This document shows, in pieces, positions 53,281 to 61,441 of a stretch of 64,000 nucleotides of DNA. The translations under genes and the position numbers were made by a program. Below the pieces are notes generated by a model. The model was not told where the DNA came from. It worked only from the letters and a program-made list of their open reading frames with translations, and made no database searches. Origin of the DNA: WRDS01 sp964492775 (lineage in GTDB: Bacteria; Actinomycetota; Coriobacteriia; Anaerosomatales; PHET01); NCBI GenBank assembly GCA_964492775.1, contig CAZBLH010000006.1:18625-82624 (forward strand). The letters are read 5' to 3'. Every line of letters starts with the position of its first letter. The first letter of the stretch is position 1.

Positions 53281-53320
53281 CGCGAAACGACCCGGCGGTG
53301 GGGGGCCGGGTCGTTTCGCG
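53281..53320. terminator. Perfect 15-base-pair hairpin downstream of the SHOCT-like gene
   Basis: CGCGAAACGACCCGG (53281-53295) pairs over 15 bases with CCGGGTCGTTTCGCG (53306-53320) around a ten-base G-rich loop. It lies 41 bases past the stop of the minus-strand gene ending at 53362. There is no T-tract on either strand. Confidence 0.5.
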
Positions 53321-53361
53321 CGGGGAGAGGGGGTTCGCGAGGTGGGGCGCCTCGCTGTGGG

Positions 53362-53574
53362 TCAGCTTCTAAGGAGGGTCAGGACTCGCGCGCACTCGGA
53401 GGCGGAGATCTGTCCGGAGAAGTACCGTGCGCAGATGAGTTGCTCGGCGCGCTCTAGAGGGGTCGACGCCGGCGTCCTGAGGGTGGCGGTGATGGAGCCA
53501 ATGCGGATCGCGGTGCCGAACGCGGCTACGACGATGAGTGAGATTCCTGCAATCGTCACAAGGTCTGTGGTCAC
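53362..53574 (-). CDS. Small membrane protein with SHOCT-like tail
   Basis: The 70-residue product has one N-terminal membrane helix (LVTIAGISLIVVAAFGTAI) and a C-terminal helical hairpin, LERAEQLICARYFSGQISAS then ECARVLTLL, that follows the SHOCT pattern (short C-terminal oligomerisation domain). GGGAGGGG lies just upstream of GTG 53574 on the minus strand, supporting a real gene. The function is unknown; SHOCT domains usually mediate oligomerisation. Confidence 0.65.
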   Translation of the reverse strand: MTTDLVTIAGISLIVVAAFGTAIRIGSITATLRTPASTPLERAEQLICARYFSGQISASECARVLTLLRS

Positions 53575-53696
53575 CGGTCCCCTCCCTTCCGTGCCGACCG
53601 CTTGATGGGAAGTATTCCGCAGCGCCGAGGAACACCGGTGAACTGGATGTGGAGATGCCGTGAAGACACGGCGCTACCTCGGCAGAGGTGATTCGG

Positions 53697-54683
53697 CTAC
53701 ACGCTTTCGGCGGCGGTTTCCGCGGCCAGCGCGGGGGCGGAGGCAGTGTCAATGCCTTGGGCATCGTTGCGGGGCGGCAGCGTCGGGGCCGCAGTGGCGA
53801 GGGCGACGCCTGTCACGATGACGGCCATCCCGACGAGCGTCGGTGCCGCGAGCGGCTCGGGCGGCACGAGCCCTAGCCGGCCCGCCGCATAGCCGGCGAA
53901 CACCGCGATCACCGGGTTCACGTAGGCGTACGTGAGGACCTTGCTTGCCGGCAGGTGGGAGAGCGCATAGACGAAGGCCGTGAACGCGACACAGCTGCCG
54001 AAGATGCTCAAGTACGCCACTGCAGCGAAGGCCTTCGCGCTGATCGGCAGATGCGCCCACTCGCCCAGCAGCGTTCCAAGCACGAGCGTGAAGGCACCGG
54101 CGGCGAGCATCTGGTACCCGGTGACAACGAGGCTGTCCACCGAGACGGGGTTGCGCTTACTGAAGATGGTGCCGCCCGTCCACAGCCAGGTCCCCAGCAC
54201 GATGATCCCGATGCCCATGACCTCATCGCTGTTGCCGGTGAAGTCGGCGAAACGCGGAGCGAGCAGGATTCCGAGCCCGATGAAGCCGATAGCGAGCCCG
54301 AGCCACCCGTTTCTGCTCGGCCGGCGCATGTCGGGAAAGGCAGACTCGGCGAGGGCGATCCAGAGCGGGCTCAGCGCGACTACCAAGGCTGCGATGCCGG
54401 AGGAGACGTGCTGCTCGGCGAGCATCATCCCGTACTGGCCGCCCACGAGCAGCATCACGCCGACGGTCGAGATCACGCGGAAGTCGCGTGCGCGCACACG
54501 CAGGCTCGCGCCGCGGAGCTTCGCGATGACGAGCATGATGGCGGCTGCGGGAAGGAGCCTGAGCCCGGCAAAGAGCGCGGGCGGGAGGCCGGCGTCGAGC
54601 CCAACCTTGATGCCGAGGTATGTTGTGCCCCACACCACGTACAGGGTGAGCATGGCGATGACGACCTTGGAACGGTTGGACAT
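53697..54683 (-). CDS. EamA/DMT-superfamily transporter
   Basis: The 328-residue protein has ten predicted helices in two EamA repeats. The first opens with LTLYVVWGTTYLGIKVGLDAG and continues PALFAGLRLLPAAAIM; the second includes LVVTGYQMLAAGAFTLVLG and YALSHLPASKVLTYAYVNPV, both typical of RhaT/YdcZ-like exporters. Substrates of the family include amino acids and other metabolites; none can be named here. ATG 54683 follows GGAAAGAAG; a longer in-frame start at 54743 would add 20 residues. Confidence 0.88.
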   Translation of the reverse strand: MSNRSKVVIAMLTLYVVWGTTYLGIKVGLDAGLPPALFAGLRLLPAAAIMLVIAKLRGASLRVRARDFRVISTVGVMLLVGGQYGMMLAEQHVSSGIAALVVALSPLWIALAESAFPDMRRPSRNGWLGLAIGFIGLGILLAPRFADFTGNSDEVMGIGIIVLGTWLWTGGTIFSKRNPVSVDSLVVTGYQMLAAGAFTLVLGTLLGEWAHLPISAKAFAAVAYLSIFGSCVAFTAFVYALSHLPASKVLTYAYVNPVIAVFAGYAAGRLGLVPPEPLAAPTLVGMAVIVTGVALATAAPTLPPRNDAQGIDTASAPALAAETAAESV

Positions 54684-54765
54684 GGCTTCTTTCCGTCCGA
54701 CAGAGGTGCGCCACAGTGTAGACGACCGAGTCGGCAGGCGCATGGCGCGCCCCAGAGTCGTCGGT

Positions 54766-54771
54766 TATAGT
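54766..54771 (+). promoter_or_regulatory. -10 box placed for leaderless transcription of the Nudix gene
   Basis: TATAGT ends exactly six bases before ATG 54778, so the predicted first transcribed base is the A of the start codon. No ribosome-binding site is present. The same TATAGT-six bases-ATG layout is found on the minus strand before 35605. Confidence 0.6.
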
Positions 54772-54777
54772 TGTTGC

Positions 54778-55221
54778 ATGCGCTACACGTATGACTACCC
54801 GCGTCCCGCGTTCTGCACGGACACCGTCGTGTTCTCGGGACCCTCAGAGGCTCGAAAGGTGCTGCTCGTTCGGCGGGCTTCCGAGCCCTTCGCAGGCTGC
54901 TGGGCGTTGCCCGGAGGCTTCGTCGACGAGGGCGAGCGACCCGTCGAGGCCGCGCGCAGAGAGCTTGCCGAGGAGACGGGGCTCATCTGGGAAGGCCCCC
55001 TCGTTCCGATCGGCACCTTCGCTGACCCTGGCCGTGATCCGCGCGGGTGGACGGTGTCAGCGGGGTATCTCGCAGACATCGGACTGGAAGAGCCCCTCGT
55101 CGTCTCGGGCGATGATGCTGCCGAGGCGCGCTGGTGGTTCACGGACGACCTGCCCGGCGATTTGGCATTCGACCACGCCGAGATCATCGCGGCAGCATTG
55201 TGGCGTTTGGCGAGTACATAA
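54778..55221 (+). CDS. Nudix hydrolase
   Basis: The 147-residue product contains a complete Nudix box: GGFVDEGERPVEAARRELAEETGL in the GX5EX7REUXEEXGU pattern, at about residues 46-68. It starts MRYTYDYPRPAFCTDTVVF, like the ADP-ribose pyrophosphatase-type Nudix proteins of the 8-oxo-dGTP/ADPR group. The exact nucleotide substrate is unknown. It is divergent from the EamA gene and likely leaderless. Confidence 0.92.
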   Translation: MRYTYDYPRPAFCTDTVVFSGPSEARKVLLVRRASEPFAGCWALPGGFVDEGERPVEAARRELAEETGLIWEGPLVPIGTFADPGRDPRGWTVSAGYLADIGLEEPLVVSGDDAAEARWWFTDDLPGDLAFDHAEIIAAALWRLAST

Positions 55222-55267
55222 CGGGGCCCCGGCCGATTCTGTTCATATCCCGCGAGCTCATGCTCTA

Positions 55268-55291
55268 GTTGCGCTAGACTCTGAGCGCAAC
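55268..55291 (+). promoter_or_regulatory. Palindromic operator over the rrf2 promoter
   Basis: GTTGCGCT (55268-55275) and AGCGCAAC (55284-55291) form a perfect inverted repeat with an eight-base centre. A -10-like TAGACT (55275-55280) lies inside the palindrome. The Rrf2 protein encoded 39 bases downstream is the obvious candidate to bind it and repress itself. Confidence 0.6.
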
Positions 55292-55329
55292 AACTGACAA
55301 AGGTACGGCTACGCAAGGAGCACGGCAGC

Positions 55330-55785
55330 ATGGCGATTGCATGGCGCACGGACTACGCGCTGCGGATCATGTACGAGACCGCTCGGCTAGGCGAGGGCGG
55401 GATGGCGAGCGTCAGCGTTCTCGCGGAGTGCGCTGACGTCCCGTACGATTTCGCTCGGCAGATCGCGAACCGGCTGAGCCACCAGGGACTTCTGCGCTCC
55501 AAGCGCGGAGCGCGCGGAGGGTTCCTGCTGGCCCGGCCGGCTGACGAGATCACGATGCTCGACGTGTTCGTGGCCATGGACGAGCGGCCGACCATGTCGC
55601 TATGTACTCACTCGGAACATGTATGCGCGCGGCAGGAACTCTGCCCGGTGCACAACGCGCTCTGGCTCCAGCTGGACGATGTGATCGAGCGGCACCTGAG
55701 CGGGCTCACTCTTGCGCAGGCGGTCGCTGTTGGCGACAAGCTGGCCGAGGAAGCCTGTGCTGAAGGAGACTCGGCAGGCGCCTGA
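55330..55785 (+). CDS. Rrf2-family regulator with Fe-S ligand motif
   Basis: The 151-residue product has the Rrf2 winged helix (TDYALRIMYETARL, VPYDFARQIANRLSHQGLL, KRGARGGFLLARP) and a ligand segment with three cysteines and a histidine: LCTHSEHVC then ARQELCPVH (C-x6-C-x5-C-x2-H), close to the IscR cluster motif. It may therefore sense iron-sulfur status, oxygen or nitric oxide. AAGGAG (55315-55320) precedes ATG 55330. The gene lies 59 bases before metH, and a palindrome overlaps its promoter. Confidence 0.9.
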   Translation: MAIAWRTDYALRIMYETARLGEGGMASVSVLAECADVPYDFARQIANRLSHQGLLRSKRGARGGFLLARPADEITMLDVFVAMDERPTMSLCTHSEHVCARQELCPVHNALWLQLDDVIERHLSGLTLAQAVAVGDKLAEEACAEGDSAGA

Positions 55786-55844
55786 TCGCCTGATGTCCGA
55801 GTCGGGCGCCGCCTGGTGATTGTAGCGACCGGAGAGGGGGCGCT

Positions 55845-58313
55845 GTGCCGGATATTCTGATGAGACTCGGCCGTGAGGTTCTGGTACTCGACGGTGCGAT
55901 GGGCACGATGTTGCAGCGCGCCGGGATCACCGCCGGCGAGTGCCCCGAACTCCTCAACGTGACCGCGCCCGATCTGGTTGGGCAGGTCATCGGCACCTAC
56001 CGGATGGCCGGCAGCGACTGCGCCATCACCAACACGTTTGGCGGATCGCGGCCCAAGCTCGCCGAGTACGGGCTCGAGGACCGCGTTGCCGAGCTCAATG
56101 CCGCCGGCGTGCGCGTGGCACGCGAGAACGGGGGCCCGCACATCCTGGCCGACATGGGGCCGACCGGGCTCGTGATGGAGCCGCTCGGCCCGGCGACCTT
56201 CGACGAGGTGTTCGCTGCCTTCGCCGAGCAGGCCGCCGCGCTCGCCTCCGAGAACCCTGACGCCATCTTCATCGAGACGATGACCGACATCGCCGAGGCC
56301 CGCTGTGCGGTGCTTGCGGCGAAGTCAGTCTGCGACCTGCCGGTGTTCGCGAGCGTGACCATGGGCCCCGGTGGCGTGATGGACCTCTCCGGCACGCCGC
56401 CCGAGGTCGCCGCGGTCGTGCTTGAAGCCGCTGGCGCGGATGCGGTCGGCATCAACTGCGGGCTCGGTCCCGAGCAGATGCTTCCGCTCATCGTGCGCAT
56501 GGTCCGGGCGACGCGCCTCCCGGTGATCGCGCAGCCGAACGCCGGCATGCCGACGCTCGGTCCCGATGGCGCGACGGTATTCCCCGGCACGCCCGACGAG
56601 ATGGCCGCCTTCGCCGAGGCTGCGTGCGCGGCCGGAGCGGCTGCCGTGGGGTCCTGCTGTGGCTCGACGCCCGCGTTCACCGGTGCGATTTTCGGAGCCG
56701 TCAGCGGCGATAGCGTCGTTGAGGTCGCGAACCGAGGCTTCTCGCGCACCGTCGTTGCAGGGCCAAGGCGGCTCGTGGAGTTCGGGCCGGGACTTCCTCC
56801 GGTCGCGATCGGGGAGCGCATCAACCCCACGGGCAAGCCGGAGCTCGGGACCTCGCTCACCGAGGGCTCGATGAGCGTCGTGCGCTCGTTCGCTGCATCA
56901 CAACAACAGGCCGGCGCGCACCTGCTCGACGTGAACGTGGGCGCGGCCGGCGTGGATGCAGCCGTCGCGCTTCCCGCAGCCGTTCGGGCACTGGTGGCCA
57001 CGACCGACCTGCCGCTCGTGCTCGACACGACGGACGCTGCCGCGCTCAAGGCCGCGCTGCGCGTCTACCCGGGCAAGGCGCTCATCAACAGCGTGAACGG
57101 CGATCCCGACTCCATGGCGACGATCCTGCCGCTTGCTCGGCAGTATGGGGCCGCGCTCGTGGTGCTGGCGCTCGACGACGCAGGAATCCCTGTGGACCCC
57201 GCCGGGCGGGTTGCCATCGCCGAGAAGGTCGCGACGCATGCAGACGCGCTCGGCATCGAACGGCGCGACCTGGTGGTCGACTCGCTCGTAATGACCGCAG
57301 CGACGGACCCGGAGGCGCCCAGGACGACGCTTGCGGCTCTGCGTGGCGCCCACGAGCGCGGGTTCTCGACCGCCCTTGGAGTCAGCAACGTGAGCCACGG
57401 GATGCCTGACCGGCCCGTCTTGAACGCGGCCTTCCTCACCGCGGCGATCACAGCCGGGCTCGACGCGGCTATCGTGAACCCCAACGACCAGCCCGTGATG
57501 GAGGCGCTGCGGCTCGCGGCAGACGCTCGCGCGGGTGGCGTCGCGCCGGATGTGCACGAGAACGCGCTGGCCGCCTGGGACACGGTCTACGCGCAGGCTG
57601 CCGAGCGTGCGGCTGCAGGTCTCGGCGCCGGCGCCGGCGGTGCCAGCGAGACAGTGGGCACGTCGGGCGACGAGGCGGAGGCTATGCACCCCCGCGATGC
57701 GTTCGTCGCCGCGGTGCTCAGAGGTGACGCCGAGGCGGCACCGGCGCTTGCCGATGAAGTCATCAAGGCCGGCATCGCGCCCGACCGCGTGATCGGCGAG
57801 ATCCTGACGCCGGCGATCCAGCGACTCGGCGATGAGTTCGGCCGGGGCGAGGTCTTCCTGCCGCAGCTCATAGTCGCGGCTGAAGCGATGAAGGCCACCG
57901 TCACCCGCGTCAAAGAGCATCTCCCAGAGGGCGCGCCCGGAGAGGGCCGCGTCGTCTTCGCGACCGTCAAGGGCGACATCCATTCGATCGGCAAGGACAT
58001 CTGCGTCTCGCTGCTGGAGAGCCAGGGTATCGAGGTGGACGACCTCGGCGTTGATGTCGAGGTTGACCGCGTGCTTGATGCAGCCGACTCGGCCGATGCG
58101 GTGTGCCTCTCGGCGCTCATGACCACAACTCTGCCGGCGATGGAGGCGACTGCCCGCGCGGTCCGCGAGCGAGCGGAGCTGCCGTTGTTCGTGGGCGGCG
58201 CCGTCGTCACTCCCGACTGGGCCGAGTCGATCGGCGCGGGATATGCGGCGGATGCCGCTGGGTGCGTCGCGGCAGTCTCGGCGGCCATTGCTCGCCGCCG
58301 CTCGGCGCGGTAG
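55845..58313 (+). CDS. metH: Cobalamin-dependent methionine synthase, short form
   Basis: MetH transfers a methyl group from methyl-tetrahydrofolate to homocysteine via cobalamin. The 822-residue chain has the homocysteine domain (about 1-285) with zinc cysteines in GINCGLGP and GSCCGSTP, the pterin-binding domain (about 315-570) with GERINPTGKPEL, and the B12 cap and binding domains (about 615-822). The cobalamin ligand is His713 in GDIHSIGKD, a variant of DVHDIGK. The C-terminal SAM-dependent reactivation domain is missing. GTG 55845 follows GGAGAGGGGG. It lies 94 bases upstream of metV. Confidence 0.94.
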   Translation: MPDILMRLGREVLVLDGAMGTMLQRAGITAGECPELLNVTAPDLVGQVIGTYRMAGSDCAITNTFGGSRPKLAEYGLEDRVAELNAAGVRVARENGGPHILADMGPTGLVMEPLGPATFDEVFAAFAEQAAALASENPDAIFIETMTDIAEARCAVLAAKSVCDLPVFASVTMGPGGVMDLSGTPPEVAAVVLEAAGADAVGINCGLGPEQMLPLIVRMVRATRLPVIAQPNAGMPTLGPDGATVFPGTPDEMAAFAEAACAAGAAAVGSCCGSTPAFTGAIFGAVSGDSVVEVANRGFSRTVVAGPRRLVEFGPGLPPVAIGERINPTGKPELGTSLTEGSMSVVRSFAASQQQAGAHLLDVNVGAAGVDAAVALPAAVRALVATTDLPLVLDTTDAAALKAALRVYPGKALINSVNGDPDSMATILPLARQYGAALVVLALDDAGIPVDPAGRVAIAEKVATHADALGIERRDLVVDSLVMTAATDPEAPRTTLAALRGAHERGFSTALGVSNVSHGMPDRPVLNAAFLTAAITAGLDAAIVNPNDQPVMEALRLAADARAGGVAPDVHENALAAWDTVYAQAAERAAAGLGAGAGGASETVGTSGDEAEAMHPRDAFVAAVLRGDAEAAPALADEVIKAGIAPDRVIGEILTPAIQRLGDEFGRGEVFLPQLIVAAEAMKATVTRVKEHLPEGAPGEGRVVFATVKGDIHSIGKDICVSLLESQGIEVDDLGVDVEVDRVLDAADSADAVCLSALMTTTLPAMEATARAVRERAELPLFVGGAVVTPDWAESIGAGYAADAAGCVAAVSAAIARRRSAR

Positions 58314-58347
58314 GCGCACGAACAGCGGGCGGCGTGGCGCCGACGCG

Positions 58348-58376
58348 TTGAGGGAGCGCTCGGTCTAAGATAGAGT
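58348..58376 (+). promoter_or_regulatory. Possible promoter of metV-metF
   Basis: TTGAGG (58348-58353) and TAGAGT (58371-58376) are 17 bases apart, with a start near 58383 and a short leader before ATG 58408. Confidence 0.45.
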
Positions 58377-58407
58377 TGCCAGACTCCCGGCCCCGGAGCG
58401 TGACGCG

Positions 58408-59112
58408 ATGATTATCACCAAACCTAGAGAGTGGGCTCGCATCCGTGCCAATCTCGAAGAGATCGGCGCCGAGCGAGTCTTCATCATGGGCTGTGGCCAG
58501 TGCGCGACGGTGGCCAGGACCGGCGGCGAGAAAGAGGTTGCCGAGATGGCCGAGCGCCTCGAGTCGCTCGGCTACGTTGTCACCGGACAGGCCGTCGGAG
58601 AGGTTGCGTGCCACTCGGGCGGGACGGCGCTCGTTTCGCGCCGCCACTCGCAGGAGCTCGCCGAGGCGGACGCGGTCGTCGTCTTGAGCTGCGGTGCCGG
58701 TGTCCAGACGGTCGCGGATACCACCCCGAAGCCCGTCTTCCCGGGGCTCGAGAGCGCGTTTCTCGGCAATGTGGTCCGCCACGGTGTCTTCGAGGAGCGT
58801 TGCCAGATGTGCGGCGCGTGCGTGCTTGACCTGACCGCTGGTATCTGTCCGGTCACGACCTGTCCGAAGGGGCTGCTGAACGGCCCGTGCGGCGGGATGT
58901 GGGACGGACGGTGCGAGGTGCTCACCGACCGGGAGTGCACGCACGTCCGCATCCACCGCCGCCTCGCCGAGCAAGGGCGCGCGGGGCGGGGAGCGAGTGC
59001 GGTCCCGCCCAAGGACAACTCGGCGAAGCTGAAGCCGGGCGCGGTCAACCTCCGGCAGGGGCGCGGTGGCTCTGGCGGCGGTGCCGCCGGCGGCGAAGGA
59101 CGCGACAGATGA
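58408..59112 (+). CDS. metV: MetV, methylenetetrahydrofolate reductase C-terminal-domain protein
   Basis: The 234-residue product matches the MTHFR C-terminal (zinc-containing) domain that acetogens encode as MetV, partner of MetF. Cysteines are dense: MGCGQCATVARTGG near residue 30, SCGAGVQ, then RCQMCGAC, ICPVTTCPKGLLNGPCGG, GRCEV and ECTH. MetV gives MetF its electron-accepting unit in place of a direct NAD(P)H site. The last 40 residues are Gly-rich and probably disordered. The stop overlaps the metF start as ATGA, so the pair is co-translated. Confidence 0.9.
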   Translation: MIITKPREWARIRANLEEIGAERVFIMGCGQCATVARTGGEKEVAEMAERLESLGYVVTGQAVGEVACHSGGTALVSRRHSQELAEADAVVVLSCGAGVQTVADTTPKPVFPGLESAFLGNVVRHGVFEERCQMCGACVLDLTAGICPVTTCPKGLLNGPCGGMWDGRCEVLTDRECTHVRIHRRLAEQGRAGRGASAVPPKDNSAKLKPGAVNLRQGRGGSGGGAAGGEGRDR

Positions 59113-59981
59113 GCCGCCTTCGCGACGCGCTCTCGCGCGGCGAGTTCGTCGTCACCGGTGAGGTGGCGCCGCCACACGGCACGGACTACTCGGCGATGCT
59201 TTCGAGCGTGCGTGTACTCGGCCCGCACTGCCACGCGATCAACATCACCGACAACCAGGGCGCGACGCTGCACCTGAGCTCGCTCGCCGCTTCGCGGGCC
59301 ACGCTCGACGCGGGGTTCGAGCCGATTTTCCAGCAGACGTGCCGCGACCGGAACCGGCTTGCGCTGCAGTCGGACCTGCTGGCGGCGTGGACGCTCGGCA
59401 TCGAGAACGTGCTCATCGTCACCGGCGACGATCCGCGCGGTGGCGACCACCGGCAGGCGAAGGGCGTCTTCGACCTCGATTCGACGCAGCTGCTTGCAGC
59501 GGCACGCGGCATCAACGAGGGCGTTGACATGAACGGGGCCGCACTGAGTGGCGCAACCGGTTTCTTTCTCGGCGCCGCGATGTTTCCGGAGGCAGAGCCG
59601 TGGGAGATCTCGCTCGAGCGAACGGTGCAGAAGATCGAGGCCGGCGCCGAGTTCTTCCAGACCCAGGCAGTGACCGACGTCGCAAAGCTCGCGCGCGCGG
59701 CCGAAGCGCTTGCGCCCTACGGCGTCAAGCTCATCGCGAGCATCCTCCTGCTCAAGAGCGGGCGCGTCGTCGACTTCGTGAACCAGCGGCTTGCGGGGTT
59801 GATGATCCCCGAGGAGATCGGCGCACGCATCAAGGGCGCTGCCGACCCGCTTGCCGAGTCGATCGCGCTCGCCACCGAGCAGGTGCGCGAGCTGCGCGAG
59901 GTCGCGCACGGGGTGCACATCATGCCGCTCGGCGCCGACGAGGCGGCGGTGCGGGTACTCGAGGGCGCCGGACTCGCGTAG
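59109..59981 (+). CDS. metF: 5,10-Methylenetetrahydrofolate reductase MetF
   Basis: MetF reduces methylene-tetrahydrofolate to methyl-tetrahydrofolate with FAD, feeding MetH. The 290-residue barrel has FVVTGEVAPPHGTD (catalytic Glu), HAINITDNQGATLHLSS, LIVTGDDPRGGDH, and FFQTQAVTDV. It is the short, NAD(P)H-domain-poor form that works with MetV, encoded directly upstream with an ATGA overlap. The longer in-frame extension to 58887 overlaps metV and is not supported. Confidence 0.94.
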   Translation: MSRLRDALSRGEFVVTGEVAPPHGTDYSAMLSSVRVLGPHCHAINITDNQGATLHLSSLAASRATLDAGFEPIFQQTCRDRNRLALQSDLLAAWTLGIENVLIVTGDDPRGGDHRQAKGVFDLDSTQLLAAARGINEGVDMNGAALSGATGFFLGAAMFPEAEPWEISLERTVQKIEAGAEFFQTQAVTDVAKLARAAEALAPYGVKLIASILLLKSGRVVDFVNQRLAGLMIPEEIGARIKGAADPLAESIALATEQVRELREVAHGVHIMPLGADEAAVRVLEGAGLA

Positions 59982-59998
59982 CACGGCGCGGGCGGTGC

Positions 59999-60004
59999 TA
60001 CACT
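59999..60004 (+). promoter_or_regulatory. Possible -10 box of lpdA
   Basis: TACACT lies 47 bases before ATG 60052, the same hexamer seen before pcrA. No clear -35 is visible; GAAAGG just before the start codon serves as ribosome-binding site. Confidence 0.35.
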
Positions 60005-60051
60005 ATCGCCCACGTCCCAGCTGATGCTTCGAGTCGAAAGGCGCGTCAAAG

Positions 60052-61434
60052 ATGCGTATTGCAGTCCTCGGTGGCGGTCCTGGCGGATATTCCGCAGCAT
60101 TCGAAGCGGCGCGTCTCGGCGCCGAGGTCACGCTCGTAGAACGTGACCGACTGGGCGGAACATGTCTCAATCGCGGATGCGTTCCCACGAAGACCATCCT
60201 CCGCTCGGCGCACATCGTCGTCGACTCCAGGCATGCCGAGGAGTTCGGGCTGGTAGCCGCTCCCGCGACCGTCGATGTCAATCGGCTTCGAGCGCGCAAA
60301 GAGGGCGTCGTCGACGAGCTCGTGGGCCAGGTCGAGGGCGCGGCCAAGCGCCTGAAGGTCGACGTCGTCTACGGCGAGGGCAAGCTCACCGGCCCCAAGA
60401 CCGTCGAGGTCGCACTCGCCGAGGGCGGCACGCGCACCATCGACGCCGACGCCGTCATCCTCGCGACCGGCTCGGTCGTCTTCAAGCTGCCGAGCATCGA
60501 CCACGACATCGAGGGCGTGTGGACGAGCGACGACGCGGTTGCCCTGGGCGAGATTCCCGCCGAGATCACCATCATCGGCGGAGGTGTGATCGGGCTCGAG
60601 TTCGCGTGCGCCTACGCGGCGTTCGGCAGCAAGGTCAGCGTCGTCGAGCTGATGGAGCAGGTGCTTCCCGGAAACGACAAGCGTGTCGTGCGCCTCGCGC
60701 AGTCCAAGCTCGAGGAGATGGGTGTCGCGTTCTACCTGGGCGACGCGGTCGACTCGGTCGAGCGCCGCGAAGACGGCCGCATGCTTGCCACGCTTCGCAG
60801 TGGCGGCGTGCTCGAGAGTGACATCGTGATGAGCGCCGTGGGCCGCGTGCCTAACTCCGAGGGCTTCGGATACCCCGAGGCCGGCCTCGAGTTCGACCGC
60901 CGAGCGATCAAGGTCGACGAGCACTTCCGCACGAACCTGCCGGGCGTATACGCCATCGGCGACCTTATCGGCGGGATGATGCTCGCGCACGTCGCCGAAG
61001 AGGAGGGCATCGCCGCCGCGCGAAACGCCGTGGCCGAGCTCTCCGGCGAGGCGCCCACGCACACGGTCGACCTCGCCTGCGTCCCCGCCTGCGTCTACAC
61101 CTTCCCCGAGGTCGCGGTCGTGGGCACCACGCGCGACTCGGCGAAGGAGCGCGGCATCGACGCGATCCAGGCGATCTCGAAGTTCGCGGCCAACGGCAAG
61201 GCGCTCGGCGAGGGCGAGAGCGACGGGTTCGTCCAACTCGTCGCCGAGAAGGGCTCCGGCCGCATCTTGGGCTGCCAGATCATCGGTCCGCACGCCGTCG
61301 AGATCATCCACGAGGTCGCGCTCTGCATCCGCCACGGCATCACGGTCGAGGAGATCGCGCACACGGTGCACGCGCACCCGACCGTCTCCGAGGTCATCAA
61401 GAACGCGGCCGCCGACGCCGCGACCAAGGTCTAG
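60052..61434 (+). CDS. lpdA: Dihydrolipoyl dehydrogenase
   Basis: Lpd reoxidises dihydrolipoamide in the glycine cleavage system or 2-oxoacid dehydrogenases. The 460-residue flavoprotein has the FAD motif GGGPGGYSAAFEAARLG, the redox disulfide GGTCLNRGCVPTK (Cys38-Cys43), the NAD motif IIGGGVIGLEFA, YAIGDLIGGMMLAHVA, and the catalytic His-Glu pair HAHPTVSE. lipA follows after 7 bases, which supports a lipoate role rather than another pyridine-nucleotide disulfide oxidoreductase. Confidence 0.95.
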   Translation: MRIAVLGGGPGGYSAAFEAARLGAEVTLVERDRLGGTCLNRGCVPTKTILRSAHIVVDSRHAEEFGLVAAPATVDVNRLRARKEGVVDELVGQVEGAAKRLKVDVVYGEGKLTGPKTVEVALAEGGTRTIDADAVILATGSVVFKLPSIDHDIEGVWTSDDAVALGEIPAEITIIGGGVIGLEFACAYAAFGSKVSVVELMEQVLPGNDKRVVRLAQSKLEEMGVAFYLGDAVDSVERREDGRMLATLRSGGVLESDIVMSAVGRVPNSEGFGYPEAGLEFDRRAIKVDEHFRTNLPGVYAIGDLIGGMMLAHVAEEEGIAAARNAVAELSGEAPTHTVDLACVPACVYTFPEVAVVGTTRDSAKERGIDAIQAISKFAANGKALGEGESDGFVQLVAEKGSGRILGCQIIGPHAVEIIHEVALCIRHGITVEEIAHTVHAHPTVSEVIKNAAADAATKV

Positions 61435-61441
61435 CGAGCCG

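Noticed and set aside
53220..53361. Short plus-strand frames in the gap between padR and the SHOCT-like gene
   Set aside because: They run through perfect hairpins and show no domain or ribosome-binding site.
55786..55844. Cobalamin or SAM riboswitch before metH
   Set aside because: Only 59 bases separate the Rrf2 stop from the metH start, too short, and no B12-box-like sequence is seen.
58887..59108. Longer MetF starting at 58887
   Set aside because: The added 74 residues are the metV reading frame shifted and do not resemble MetF.
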